Origin: Cardiocondyla obscurior
Lineage: Eukaryota; Arthropoda; Insecta; Hymenoptera; Formicidae
DNA length: 64,000 nt
Direction of reading: 5' to 3'
Assembly: GCF_019399895.1 (NCBI RefSeq)
Contig: NC_091867.1
Span: forward strand, 2,604,001-2,668,000
Positions within the stretch are counted from its first letter, which is position 1, and every line of letters starts with the position of its first letter. Below the pieces are notes generated by a model. That model was not told the origin of the DNA, ran no database searches, and saw only the letters and a program-made list of their open reading frames with translations. Below, piece by piece: positions 13,879-26,115 of this stretch. Position numbers and translations under genes: made by a program.

Positions 13879-16800
13879 TTATTCGTATTTATGATACGTA
13901 CGTTTTTTGCTGGGCTTCCATCCAATATATTCATTAGTTTTTTTATTTTCTTCAGTCAACCAATCAGTCAAAGGCTTAAAGTATTCCAAAAGTCCAGCAG
14001 CATCCATTTTCCTTTGACCTGAGATTTTCTCCATCGCATCTGGCCAAGGTTTTGAAGAACCCAGTTCCAGCATAGATCTAATACAAATACGATCAACGTC
14101 TAATTATGATCACTGATTCGAGTCATAATATTGTCACGTATTAAACTTACTTTAACAAATTTCCGGCGTCTTTGTTGTTATAAATATCGCACTGACTTAA
14201 TAATTTGGCATTGGGATTTTTCGGATCGTATTCCTTTGCTTCAGTGCACAATGCTTTATGGAATTGGAATTGTATCACAAAGCTTACGTAGTATCTTATA
14301 TATTCAACGTCCGCAATTATGTGATATTTCGCACCGGGATCGAAATCTTCTTCCGATCTATCCACGGGAGGTTCGATACCTTGATACTCTTCAGCAAGCG
14401 TCCACCTTAAAATAAAATAAAAAATATAACTTGTCTAAAATATCTTAACTGTTTGAAAATTTAACTAATTAAATTTTTATTCGAGAAATACTATAATAAT
14501 ACTCAGAAAAAAAATACAAAAAATAAATTTTTGTTTAAAGCTAACCAGTTACAGTTGTAGTTGTCAGGCGTCACTTTTCCTTGAAATACGTTCCAACGCC
14601 ATCGATCCATCATATAAGCGAATGGTAAGAAAACGATTTTGTCAAGACCTTTTTCGTAAAGATGATTAAGAAGTGCTTCGTGGTCAGTCGAGTCATCTTT
14701 CAATAAACCGATCTTTTTGAGATGACTAGGAGTAGATACACTGAGAGAGATAACATCACCGACCGCTTCGTGAAAACCTGGATTCGCGCCTTCCTTGAAA
14801 ACTGTAGGTTGATCTTTATACTGCAGATAATACTCTATGTGACCCATTTCATGATGTGCTGTCAGAAGATCCTCCATGTTAACGCGCGTGCATTGCTTAA
14901 TTCTGAAATCTTTGCCATCGTAGAAGTCCCAAGCGCTTGCGTGACAAATCATATCTACACCTTCCTGTTTCGTCAGAATCGATCTCTCCCAGAATGTGTC
15001 CGGCATGGCAGTCAAGTTAATCGACGTAAAGAAGTTCTCAGCGAGGCGGAACATACTTGTTGCATTATATCCTGCATAAAAAATTACGAGATATTATAAT
15101 ATTAGATGCAAATGTAGAAAATCAATTAAATAAATTAATTAAAAAAAAAATAAAAAATAAAAAATAAAAAAAATTAATTAATTTTACAACAGTTTGAAAA
15201 AACTGAAATATAAACTTGCCTTGTTCAACTAAAGTGACACTAACATCTGGCAACTGCTTGCCTGGGAACGGCACGGTAAAGTCTGCAATATTAGACCATG
15301 TTTGTGCCCAGGCATTACCTAATAGATGCGCTGGGATCGGACCGTCTTTGGAAACAACATCTTCGCCGTATTTCTTCCTAAGCTCGCGCCGTACATAAGC
15401 GTGCAATTGTAAATACAATGGCTTCAATTTCTGCCATTGGGTCTCTGTAAAAATTTTATCGCGTCAATGTTTTATCGTATATGAATAATGTTATTGATAA
15501 TCTTACCAATTTGATCAGCGAAATCATCGGCTTCGTAATCTTTCATCCAATACGCTGCGTAGTCAGAGAAATTATTAAGTCTTGCCGCGGTGTTAGCTAA
15601 TTCGACATACTTGGGGTATAAAGACTTCACTTTTTCGCCCGACGCTCTTCTCCACTCTACCCACACATGCTTCAACTCCTCAGGATCGCGACTACGTATC
15701 AACGTCTCGGTGATTTCTGGCTCAAGTGCGAGGTCGCATTTGTTCTTATTTTTGTAATCGCAAATCTTTGCAGTACTGTAGATGTTCTCCATCTGACTGA
15801 TAGTTGTTTCGAGTTCTTTGTAACTCTACAATCACACGATAAATAATCTCACTTAATATAATTGTGATTTTAATGAATAAATACTTGCCTAGAAATGTTA
15901 ATTTCATCTAATAAATTAAGATTTTCATTTATCTCACCTCTTCAGGAAGAGCTGCGGTGCCAAGTACGCCAAGTTTTTTGAACTGTCTCTTGAGAGACTC
16001 ATCTTCCAAATTTTGCCAAGGGAAAGCATTCACTTCTGCAGCTATCTGTTTGGAAGCGCGTGCCGCTTCAGCGGATACTTGCAACTTTTCTGCCAGATTT
16101 TCATCCGTCAGATTTGACGCATAATTCCATTCGGAGATACTCTGCTTGTTACTCCATTCTGCAGATTGCGCATCGATACGCTTCAGGAGTTTTTTAGCGT
16201 TTTTCAAAAGATTATTACCAGTCTGCGAATTTTTACTGAGATCTGTCACTACATTTTCCGTCGCTGGTTTGGCCGTCACCAGAGTTACAACTGCTGCTAC
16301 TAAGATTCTAATTACACAAGTGTACTTTATTAGTAATTGTTATTAAAAAACAAAGAATTTAGTCGTTAAATTCTAAATCGAGAATGATTAGATACCAATT
16401 ATAAACAGACGAAATATTTTAGTTGTGATATAAAATGTCTAAAAATATTTTCTTAATGATAACTATTCCGTTTCGTCAGAAATGTTTAACTTATCAGTTA
16501 CATACTATATATTATTAACGAGATATTTCGATCTTTATTATTTAACAAAATAAAATTAAAAACATTACATTAATAAATATAATAATCAATAACTAAAAAT
16601 AATTGAGATAATTTTATCAAAGAAATAATTTATACGTATAAAGTTTATTTTTATATTTAATTAAAATGCTTTGTTTCTCAAAGTGTGAAAAAATTAAATT
16701 ATTAATCTCATGGTTCTCACTGAGAAATATATTTTATTTTTTATTCAGAACTAAGATGTTAATATAAGAATTTAAAATGTTAAAAAACTTATATCGATAA

Positions 16801-17363
16801 ATTCAGGTTTAGATGTGACATTGTTCGGTACTGCAATGCTAAATAACAGCGTTAGGTCGAACAACAATTTGAAAGTCCCGTCCAAGCGTGAAGTACACTT
16901 GTTCGGCATATTAACTTGTTAGATCATGAATGTCATCGTCGTTCTTCGAGCTATATTTAACGTAAATGCTAGTCACGGTATCTCGAGTATAATACAAATG
17001 ATTTGAAAGTGAATAATCGCATTTACCTCGCGAAATAATAAACTGTATTAAAAATAAATATATATTCTGTAAAAAAAGAAAACTGTGATATCTACTCTAT
17101 TTTATAGAGAAACAATTTTTAATTATCTAAGTTATGTAGTTAAAATTCGTAAGTATAATAATTAAAAAAGAATATAATATTAATAATTTATCTTTTTCTT
17201 ATAATTACAATTTTTTTAATTTGTTACTGCAATATCGTACAACTGTTCCATTATGGTTTGTGGCATTTATACAAAAAAAAAAAATCATTAATCAAAGAAT
17301 TCAATCGTTTCTAAAATACAAGTTATGTTAATAAATTAACGGGATTACTTACAGGCGCAGCAT
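13879..17363 (-). CDS. Ance: Angiotensin-converting enzyme, single-domain, secreted
   Basis: M2 zinc dipeptidyl-carboxypeptidase that cleaves C-terminal dipeptides from peptides outside the cell. Exons on the minus strand, in transcript order: 17363-17353, 16307-15938, 15825-15507, 15444-15220, 15071-14546, 14405-14151, 14077-13879; about 634 residues. The first exon (MLR plus a split Leu) joins to ILVAAVVTLVTA, giving a convincing signal peptide. Catalytic HEMGH lies at about residue 382, with the third ligand in HEAVGD downstream. ACE landmarks include CHASAWDFY, GANPGFHEA, RWRW and FDPGAKYHI. There is one catalytic domain and no C-terminal membrane helix, so a soluble insect-type ACE. The intron after 15220 starts GCAAGT, a GC-AG intron. 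Insect ACEs act in reproduction, moulting and peptide turnover; the role here cannot be told from sequence. Confidence 0.95.
16308..17352 (-). other. First intron of the ACE gene
   Basis: AT-rich intron separating the three-and-a-bit-codon start exon from the rest of the signal peptide. No exon or repeat recognised in it. Confidence 0.6.
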
Positions 17364-17770
17364 ATCGATCGCCGATTCTCTAGCTGGTTTTACGGAACAA
17401 TTTGGATATCACAATTTTTGTAAACGTTTACAAATATTCTTCGCAGTTACCATTCGTAACCGCCTTCCAATCTTCAACTGACCTCTGTGAACACGAGGCA
17501 CGTTATCTTTTATTCAACTTCCCCACTTCACCGCCATGCATACCATCAGGCTGCCACGCTCACTGATAAATTTTAAGACAATCCTGTTGGTCAACTCGTC
17601 CTGTTTGTTGGTCTGTGGTATTGCCAGAAGTTTATAGTTTAAATTGTTTTAGATCAAAATGGCACACTTAAAAACATCAGTTTAATTATTAAACAACTGA
17701 TTACTTCATAATTATTCAAAATCTAATACAACTTCATATTATATTAAGTACAAGAAAAAATATTTCAGTT

Positions 17771-17936
17771 CCGGTTTTATCAACGCGAGCTTATCTAATC
17801 GGTAAATTAACTTTCAGAGTTGCAACTATCGTACATAAAACTGTCATACATACATACATCATATTTTTAAAACCTCAGTTGTAACTCTGAAAGTTAACCT
17901 ATCGATGCCTAAATTAACTCGAGTTGGTGAAACCGG
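17771..17936. mobile_element. MITE-like palindromic element
   Basis: Two arms of about 60 nt in inverted orientation with a loop of about 40 nt. The inner block TTAACTTTCAGAGTT (17817-17831) is repeated in reverse complement at 17882-17896, and the flanking 6 nt match with one change. The outer ends also pair: CCGGTTTTATCAAC on the left against the reverse complement of GTTGGTGAAACCGG on the right. No open reading frame is inside. This is the usual layout of a non-autonomous DNA transposon derivative. Family not identified, and target-site duplication not certain. Confidence 0.6.
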
Positions 17937-19437
17937 GCCTTAGATTTGTTTTAATTTTAATTCGTCATATTCAATGTTTTTTGCATCGATATATATTAAT
18001 ACGAATTTCCTTGACAATCAATTAGAGCGTAAAGTAAAACACGGCTTGCCAGAATAATGCTTCAAACCTTGCAAGAAATTGTCTTATATTAAATTATTAG
18101 ATCTATAGTCTTTTACAAATATGTAAATTAATTTCCTGATTAGTTATAATTAGCACTGAAAAATTAGCAAAATATAATGTATTGTGACCGAGTTAGTTAT
18201 GCTCATATTTTACAGTGTTTATTGCCATGAGATAAACTATAACTATGGCTCAGTATTAATAATGCTTAATATAAAAACATATAATAGATTTTTATCTAAC
18301 CAGTTTCACATTCTGAATTCGTGAGAACGTCCTCGTCGTCGTCCTCCAATTTTTTTCGCTTTATTTCTTGAAACCGAGGTTATGTTCTGGAGTCGATATC
18401 GATTCAAGGGCTAAGAGTTTTTTATTTTATTACGACTACGGAATAAAATACTGCTCATTATATGATATTTCAGAAACAGTTATACGAAGTTAAATTGGGT
18501 CTCGAAAAAATTTAGAATACAGATGTAGTATTTTTATAAAATTGAAATATATCATAAAATGTTAACATAATTTAATTACATAATTTAATAACATAAGATA
18601 ATTTTGTCTAAAATTATCTTATTTTTAATACGAAAAAGATATAGTAAAAAATTTTTACTTTTTAATTCGAAGATAGGAATCATAAAGTAATGTCATTTAT
18701 TACAAATTTATTTAAATGGAAAAACACTGTCGTGCATTAACGAAAACATACCTTTTTCTTCAATAGTAATTTGAAACATCTGGTCCAGAATGTGTATTCG
18801 TATCACTGGTTCTCGCCCATACATTCTCAATTAAAAAAAAATTGAGGCATCAGGTTTTGCAAGAGCAAAAGAGTCCATTCAATGTTGGTGATGCCGGGGA
18901 CATTTCCAATGTCAAGAGCGACATAAAATAAATTAACTGTAGATTTCAGTTTGAATGTTTGTTCAGGTTGCAGGCGTAAATAATCTCTTAATTGGAGCGT
19001 AAATAAAATCGTGGAAAATTTTTTTTGCTGTCTATAAAAATATAACACATTTATGAGATGCTGAAAGAACACGCGCTTAAACAGAATATTGATAAAAAAA
19101 ATTAGGCTTTACACGAGACTTTGCGAAGGTTACAAGATTTATAGGGCGTTACAGCTCGAGATTTTCTATACCGGTTCAGTGATCTATAAGTAAAGTGAAT
19201 TGCATAATATAGTAATCGAGATTCAAAAGAGAAATCGAGATAAATTAAAGTTTACATTAATAAAAACTTATTCGCAAAAATAATTGAGTTTTATTTAAAC
19301 AAATTTGTTAATAAAATATGTTATTAAAAAAAGTTAATCAGTGAATTTTCAGAAAATAGATATTTTCTATACGAATATTATACTGTATTATTAAATTTTC
19401 TATTAAACAAATTAAATTAAACGTTAAGTAATAAAAA

Positions 19438-19456
19438 AGAGAGAGAGAGAGAGAGA
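19438..19456. repeat. (GA)n microsatellite
   Basis: Run of about nine GA dinucleotides followed by GAAAC, seen directly. Confidence 0.9.
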
Positions 19457-19805
19457 AACAAAATTATCGTAATTTATTTTTAGTTCCATTCTCTCCCATT
19501 TGACTTTTTCTTGCCATAACAATAAATTATAATATGAGAGACTCATATGTAACATTTCATTATATGCAGTATAAATTAAATTGCCAATTGGCATTTTGTC
19601 TAAATACCTGAGAGCACAGTCATAGACGTGTAGAAGATAATAAAGATGATTGTAATGTGTTTAAACATTTGTCAATCACGAAAAAAGAATATGGCTAGAA
19701 GAGAAAAATTACTTACATAGCACGAGTTTCTCTTTCCTTCATAATAAATTTCATAAGTATTTTATCTTGCAAGGAGTGCGTGTTACTATCGTCCCGCGTT
19801 AATAT

Positions 19806-19815
19806 CCTGATTTGG
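19806..19815. promoter_or_regulatory. CArG-like box (one mismatch), distal to actin A
   Basis: CCTGATTTGG fits CC(A/T)6GG except for one G. Its surroundings (GCGTTAATATCC) resemble those of the CArG-like site at 20326, suggesting a duplicated element. SRF or MEF2-type binding is inference only. Confidence 0.3.
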
Positions 19816-20325
19816 CAATGGGTGGGTATTTTCAGGAGCACCGTGAGGCGTCGGGGATTTCCAACGTATGCCAAAAGCATCTTCGGCAACGAGAATGACC
19901 ACAAGAAGCCAAAGCTAAAAAAGAAGAAAATAAAGAGCTAAATAGTATGAAATGATGAAGACATACACTCTGTACTAATTATACACACAATAAACTTTAA
20001 TTATTAAATATCAAAATAATTTTTTTTAGCGTAAGAGATTAAGAAAAAAAACAAAAAAATATTTAAAATGTTAAAAACTAAAAAACATTTTAAAAATAAG
20101 CTTTTATACACAACCTCAATAGCTTAAATATCTTTTAATGTTTTAAAGCCTTAAAATAAAAATAAATAAAACATTCGTAATTATGTAAGGTAGCTTAATT
20201 GCTACATGTAATATTTAATTTAACATTATAAATTTATTGTTAAGCTTAATGTAAATTACTTTTTGATGAACATACGAATAATAGATAATAGTAGTGACGG
20301 TATTGGTGGTAACCTGCGTTAATGT

Positions 20326-20335
20326 CCAGATTAGG
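20326..20335. promoter_or_regulatory. CArG-like box (one mismatch), upstream of actin A
   Basis: CCAGATTAGG, again one G away from a CArG consensus, about 310 bp before the proposed TATA of actin A. The 20 nt around it match 17 of 20 with the site near 19796-19815. Confidence 0.3.
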
Positions 20336-20637
20336 AGATGCTGCCCGTTTCGCAGGGATTTCCAAGAGAACGCAAGCAAAAAGGAAGATGAAGACGAAAG
20401 AAGAAAGAGGAATAAGGAGGGAGAAGAAAACGACAATGACGGCGATGATGAGGGGCGATGCGTCGTGGCGCGTGAACGAAGGCGTCTCTCTTGTAGGTCT
20501 CTATCCGGGCTTCCTGGTCCGTATACATACCACCACCCGCGTGCTCGTCGGCATAAGGCGTGGGCAGCATTGCTGGCGAACCCTCGAGGCGTCTCGCGTG
20601 CCCATCTTCGGTAGCGTCGCGTATCGCAGCGTAGACG

Positions 20638-20712
20638 TTATATCTGGCGTCGCGACGCCCGCGAGCCTCAGCCGCTCCTCAGCCGCCCGTCGATTCACAA
20701 CTCACCCTTACG
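20638..20712 (+). promoter_or_regulatory. Proposed actin A core promoter and leader exon
   Basis: A TTATATC TATA-like motif at 20638-20644 lies in a GC-rich block. About 70 bp downstream is a splice donor (ACG then GTTAGT, junction at 20712/20713). The only good acceptor before the actin A start codon is at 21122. The block CGTCGCGACGCC just after the TATA recurs at 24530, also after a TATA and before a donor. Confidence 0.5.
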
Positions 20713-21143
20713 GTTAGTAACTAGATCTGCGAGACGTTCTTATCTGTGTCTGCTCGATTCTTCGAAAGTTTACACGCAATTTCAGGAATTAGAAGTGTCA
20801 GCAAGATATCTGAAAAAGAAAAACGTGTTAGTGTGTAAATCAAAAAATTTAATTTAAGGGAAAATTAAATTTAATTAATATTTAGAAAAAGAAATAAAAT
20901 TAATCTGAAAGTGAAATAAATTATTGATTAAAACAATATTGTGCCATCATATAGTAGATGCCTTTGAATAAAAATAAACGCGATTATGTAAAATTGAATA
21001 GAATTAATTAAACTAAAAAAATAGAGTTGCATAAACACTTTATACATCTAAGATAATTACAAAAACGTAATAAAAAAAAATATTTTTAGTTCCTAATCTA
21101 ATTAAACAACTTCTTTTTACAGAGAAATTAAAATAGCAGCAAA

Positions 21144-22274
21144 ATGTGTGACGACGAAGTAGCTGCCTTGGTCGTAGACAATGGCTCCGGCATGTGCAAA
21201 GCCGGTTTCGCCGGAGACGACGCACCCCGTGCCGTCTTTCCCTCGATCGTTGGTCGACCTCGCCATCAAGGAGTGATGGTCGGTATGGGTCAGAAAGACA
21301 GCTACGTGGGTGACGAAGCTCAGAGCAAAAGAGGTATCCTGACTTTGAAATATCCGATCGAGCACGGTATTATCACTAACTGGGATGACATGGAGAAAAT
21401 CTGGCATCACACCTTCTACAACGAATTGCGTGTCGCTCCGGAAGAACATCCTGTTCTTCTCACCGAAGCTCCCCTTAATCCGAAAGCAAATCGTGAGAAG
21501 ATGACACAAATCATGTTCGAAACTTTCAACAGCCCGGCCATGTACGTCGCCATTCAGGCAGTTCTTTCCCTGTACGCTTCCGGTCGTACCACCGGTATCG
21601 TCCTGGACTCTGGTGACGGTGTCTCCCACACCGTACCCATCTACGAAGGTTACGCCCTTCCTCATGCCATCCTTCGTCTGGACTTGGCCGGTCGTGATCT
21701 TACCGACTATCTCATGAAGATCCTTACCGAGAGAGGCTACAGCTTCACCACCACGGCCGAGCGAGAAATCGTTCGTGACATCAAAGAGAAACTCTGCTAC
21801 GTCGCTCTGGACTTCGAACAGGAAATGGCCACCGCTGCCGCCAGCACTTCTCTCGAGAAGAGCTACGAGTTGCCCGATGGTCAAGTCATCACCATTGGTA
21901 ACGAGAGGTTCCGTACACCTGAAGCTCTCTTCCAGCCGTCCTTCTTGGGTATGGAATCTTGCGGCATCCACGAAACCGTCTACAACTCGATCATGAAGTG
22001 CGACGTCGATATCCGTAAAGATCTCTACGCTAACAACGTCCTCTCCGGCGGTACCACCATGTATCCCGGTATTGCCGATCGTATGCAGAAGGAAATCACC
22101 GCCCTGGCACCGTCAACCATCAAGATCAAGATTATCGCTCCTCCCGAGAGGAAATATTCCGTATGGATCGGTGGTTCTATCTTGGCTTCCTTGTCCACCT
22201 TCCAACAGATGTGGATCTCCAAACAGGAGTATGATGAATCTGGTCCCGGCATCGTCCACCGTAAATGCTTCTAA
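21144..22274 (+). CDS. Act: Muscle-type actin A, intronless coding region
   Basis: Actin, the ATP-binding filament protein; 376 residues, full family length. Starts MCDDE and ends HRKCF. Diagnostic positions ([45 protein letters not shown]) match insect muscle rather than cytoplasmic actins, so I expect thin-filament expression. A leader-exon junction precedes the ATG (acceptor ttttacag ending 21122). An unusual feature shared with actin B is Thr in ERFRT at about residue 258, where most insect actins, and actin C here, have Cys. The protein is identical to actin B. The long 3' UTR probably ends near the ATTAAA at 22999. Confidence 0.97.
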
Positions 22275-24520
22275 GCGAGTTATTGCACGATCGATGCATC
22301 AGCATAATATTCGAAAGAACATCATGATATTTCGGGGAGAACACACAAATAGCATGCAATTCTGCCCCAAGCAATCAAGCTGCTATGAGAAAACATCATC
22401 AGAGTGTTATCATCAACTCTTAATTCTCATTGGATCTCATCGAATCATCATCGTAGTCTTGTTTGTCGTTGTGTAAACGACAGCATGGCTCATCATCCTG
22501 GTCGCCGCAGCCATTTATAAAACTGCGCACGACAATATCATTGCTCACTTAACATCATCATTACGGCCGAGGAAGCGGTCGGCGGGATTGTCTCTTGTCA
22601 CAGAACCTCTCTCGTATTAGCCTGGACGTTGTCGAGCGCTGGAAAGAATCTTTGCATATATATGGATAGATGCAGCCAAGTGCATCTTTCGACTCACGAA
22701 AGGAACACTCTGGCCAATAACAATATTATACAGAAACTTCAACAAATTACGCTTGACAATGACTTTCGAGACTATGTCGAGAAAGCTACGCTTTATTACT
22801 GTAACGCGAGCGTTCTCACCACCGTTTGAGAAATGAATCCTCTCTTAATACGTATTATATATTGATTATGTCTAGTCTGCTAACCAAAGCAACGAAGCAT
22901 CTATATCGATGTACTTCTATACTTTAATTTATTTTGTAAATATTATACATTATGTAATTATATATTGTTATACAATGTCAAAGTCAATTCAAATACACAT
23001 TAAATCACACCATATATTATTATCGTTTTTATGAGTTTTTTTTACCTTTTGCAAATTTTATGATTACTGGTTTATCTGTGCGGTAACTTTTTCGTGCAGT
23101 ATTGTCTTCCTGTCCTTTCCTTAAACTCCTTTCAATTTTACAATTTCTTTTTTATCTGTAAAATACATCATTATATAATAACAAATTATTAGCATTTTAC
23201 ATAATAACATATCTATACACATTTATATCGCAAACATGGAAATAGAAATAGACGTATATGTCTCATATAATAAATAAGACTTCCATTTTATCAAGAATAC
23301 ACAAAATTATCAACTTCTTAATTAATTTTTAATTCTTTTAGTAAATTATAATATTAAACGAGAAGAAAAATGTGTTTAAATACTTTATGAATACCTAAAA
23401 GTAATATTTAATAAACGCTATGGCAGATAAATTTTCAGCTAGACGTTCTAGCATAGTTACGTTAATTTTTTCATATCGTTCTCGCATCCAAATTTGTCTT
23501 CGATTGCGGCGAAGTAGTAGTCTGCGTTATTTAAAAATAACCTTATTATCGTTACGTGTATACATATAATCGTGATGTGTAACCTTGGTCTAATGTAAGA
23601 TTGCTCTATACAAAGTTATCACAACTCCTTTTTTATTCTTCTTTATTGATAAAATTGTAATAGAGATAATTTTTACTTATTATTTCCAACCGACATACTC
23701 GTTAATCATCGCGATTACTTAGAAGAGTATGTAGAAACGTTACAGTTGTTCCTGCATTACTTCGAAAGTTGTTTCCATCTATCACGAGTTATTATATCTC
23801 ATTTCATTAGCTATCATCTCTAGAAGCCTCTTGTAAGCGTTTTCGAACGTTCCATTGATATTTAGGGACGAGAATCTTCGCGATAAAAGCTCTCACGAAG
23901 TTTATTTCTGTTGCATCGCATAATCTCAAAATACTTCTGTTAACTTGTAATATCCGGAACATGAATCTTGTTTCTATCAAAGCATTATCAATCGCTTTTC
24001 AATTTTTTTTTTTTTTCTTTATATAATCGATATATTTTTTCCAACAAAATAATTATTTTTGCATATAATTTTATATACACAATTAAAAATTGTGATCATT
24101 GATAAATAATAAATATTGCAAAATATATATTTTTAACGATAATGTAACGTTATTTTATAAAATAATCTTTAAAACAGATATTCAAAAATATTTTTACAGG
24201 CAATATTTTATTCCGAGAAAAAGGGTACGATAAAACTTGATGGGTTATACGCTTAATTCCGAAATTTGCATTAATGTCAATAGCAGTTAATTAAAATTGA
24301 TCAATTCTTACTTCGCGTCAAAATGATCGGCATCTCACGACTCAACGCGGGAACACATCGCGTGATATTTTCAAAGCGATGAAGCATATTCCTTGGTCCG
24401 CTTAGGGGTTGCGGCCGCCTAGTTCGGCGAGCGTCGCGACGCCTCGAGAGGCGATGCCTTTTTCGTGCCTGTCGAGCAAGCACCATCCCACGAAAATGCG
24501 GGGGCGTCCAGACGAGAGCA
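22275..24520. other. Actin A 3' UTR and intergenic
   Basis: 22275 to about 23010 is likely 3' UTR. After that AT-rich DNA with no supported gene until the GC-rich promoter-like block at 24350-24600. Confidence 0.6.
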
Positions 24521-24581
24521 TATAATCGACGTCGCGACGCCGCCGGGGCACAGACGCCGCTCCACCTCTGTCCCGTGCACG
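24521..24581 (+). promoter_or_regulatory. Distal actin B promoter candidate and leader exon
   Basis: TATAATC at 24521 is followed by GACGTCGCGACGCCG, then a cagacgccgctcc segment and a splice donor CACG/GTATGT at 24581/24582. The same order (TATA, CGTCGCGACGCC, a cag-ccgctcc segment, a donor preceded by ACG) is seen at 20638-20712 before actin A. I infer a duplicated actin promoter that could splice to the actin B acceptor at 26898. The intervening 2.3 kb intron is not proven. Confidence 0.45.
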
Positions 24582-26098
24582 GTATGTAGACATAGTATCA
24601 CGAATTTCCGCTTTATCGCCGGATACACATCTTTGTTCCCTGAGAACACAATCGTTTTCTGCCTGCTCCTGCGAAATTTTATTAAGACATACGCGTGTTA
24701 TAGTGATTAACGAATAAAAGTGATAAACAGCTCTACCATTAGGATTATTCGAGATAACCAGCAATGCGAAGTATAAAATTTTCATTTATTACTTTATAAA
24801 AAAAATAAGAATAATTGCATGTTTCTTTAATTGGTTTTAATTAAAAATTAAATAATAGAAATTTTTGTCAGAGACATTATTTAATTTTTAATTAACAAGA
24901 TAAATTCATATTTAGATGAAGGATTTATTTCATTAATAGTATTATTCAAACTAAATTTGTAAATTAAGAATATTATTTTTTTATCTCTTATAATGTCTCA
25001 CCAAATTAATTTTTTATTTCTATCAATCAATAAATCGATACATCAATTAATTTTTCAATCAATGTAACTGATAAATTTATATATTTATATAAAGAAATAT
25101 TTAAAAGTATCGAAAGTTTTGGGTGTACGACAAATCTTGTTTAAATATTTTTTATTTGATATACTACTTGCCTTAGAAAAGTTCTTTGACCCATTGCTGA
25201 ATTTTCGGAAGAAGTTCAAGTTCGCAGCATTTAATATATCCACTAAGATTGATTCTTGGCGTAATGTCAAGCCATTCACATTATATCCATTTATATCTAT
25301 TTTTTGTTTCGATAGCAAGCAGAAGATAAATCCTATTTCCTATAAATTAATTTTAATTATAACACACACACATTACATTTAACATTGTTAACGTAGTGTT
25401 CAAAAAATAAAAATAGTTTAGAATGAAATTTGAACATAAATTGCGAAGTTATATAATAACTGTAAGATTCATATTTTTATGTCAATAATAGTATTTTAAG
25501 TAATTTACATTTAATAATAAATTATTTTATTAGGTAAATTATTTTCGCAGATTTGCATAAATAAGAAAAGTCGAGTATAATAAAATTAAATTTAATAAAG
25601 TGTATATAAAAAGAAAACTATTATTTATTACTAAAGCTAAATATATAAATGCTTCAAAATTTAAACTAGCATAGTTTAATGTAATTTATAAATATCACAA
25701 ATTTTTTTATAAAGAAGAGACAAGAATTTATATTTAGATTATTATAAGTTCCAAAAATAGAAAAATTATTTTTAAAAATTAAATAGTTAAAAAAGGTTTC
25801 AATATTTTACTTATTAAAACTATGTAACAAAGTAGGTAAAATTACGAAATACGTACATTAAATTTATTCCGATCTTTCGATGACCATAAAAGGATCCGTC
25901 TGTGGATCATACCCTTCGTCTTTTTTTCGTTGGTTCCTAAAATTACTCATTCTTCTAAGGATTGCTTTCCTCAATGGATTGGTTAACTTTAAATCCAACT
26001 CGATCATCTTTCTTAAGCTCTTTCTAGAATTACAGTCGATGAAATACAAATTAGAATTAGTGTTAATGTTACATTGATGTTACTAGTGCCGGATCATA
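24582..26098. other. AT-rich interval, probable actin B leader intron
   Basis: Mostly AT-rich. It holds the minus-strand exon candidate at 25864-26025 listed separately and a second minus-strand open frame at 25085-25318 with a purine-rich, unconvincing acceptor. Nothing else supported. Confidence 0.5.
25864..26025 (-). CDS. Unrecognised candidate terminal exon
   Basis: After a possible acceptor (ctgtaattctag, in minus orientation) an open frame of about 52 codons is rich in Lys, Arg and Glu and ends TDPFMVIERSE before TAA. It has ordinary codons and no low-complexity stretch, but I do not recognise it. It might be the 3' end of the minus-strand gene that starts at 28697, which would put actin B in its intron. 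The incoming phase here (2) does not match that first exon's outgoing phase (0), so at least one exon would be missing. Low certainty. Confidence 0.22.
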   Translation of the reverse strand, partial: RKSLRKMIELDLKLTNPLRKAILRRMSNFRNQRKKDEGYDPQTDPFMVIERSE

Positions 26099-26107
26099 AA
26101 AGCCGCG

Positions 26108-26115
26108 TATATATA
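26108..26115 (+). promoter_or_regulatory. TATA box, proximal actin B promoter candidate
   Basis: TATATATA within GCGTATATATACAAAGG at the edge of a GC-richer block (26100-26480). A transcript starting about 30 bp downstream could splice from a donor near 26390 (CTGG/GTGAAA) to the acceptor at 26898. This is the simpler alternative to the distal promoter at 24521. Confidence 0.4.

Larger units (their letters stand above)
17937..20315. other. AT-rich intergenic region upstream of the actin cluster
   Basis: Between ACE and the first actin. Contains a (GA)n run at about 19438-19456 and two GC-richer islands near 19790-19910 and from 20310 on. A minus-strand frame at 18827-19072 was considered and not accepted. 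No gene supported. Confidence 0.55.

Noticed and set aside
18827..19072. 81-codon minus-strand frame containing LRDYLRLQPEQTFKLKSTV
   Set aside because: Looks faintly protein-like, perhaps a decayed transposon piece, but there is no domain, no start context and no neighbours to support it.
20215..20717. Several frames of 65-131 codons on both strands before actin A
   Set aside because: GC-rich promoter DNA with Arg/Lys-rich chance peptides and no splice context.
21117..21971. 284-codon open frame antisense to actin A, and similar ones over B and C
   Set aside because: Shadow frames of a highly biased coding sequence on the other strand; repeated in all three actins with no known protein.
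25085..25318. Minus-strand frame with TLRQESILVDILNAANLNFF
   Set aside because: Possible exon but the only acceptor is purine-rich and no phase partner was found.
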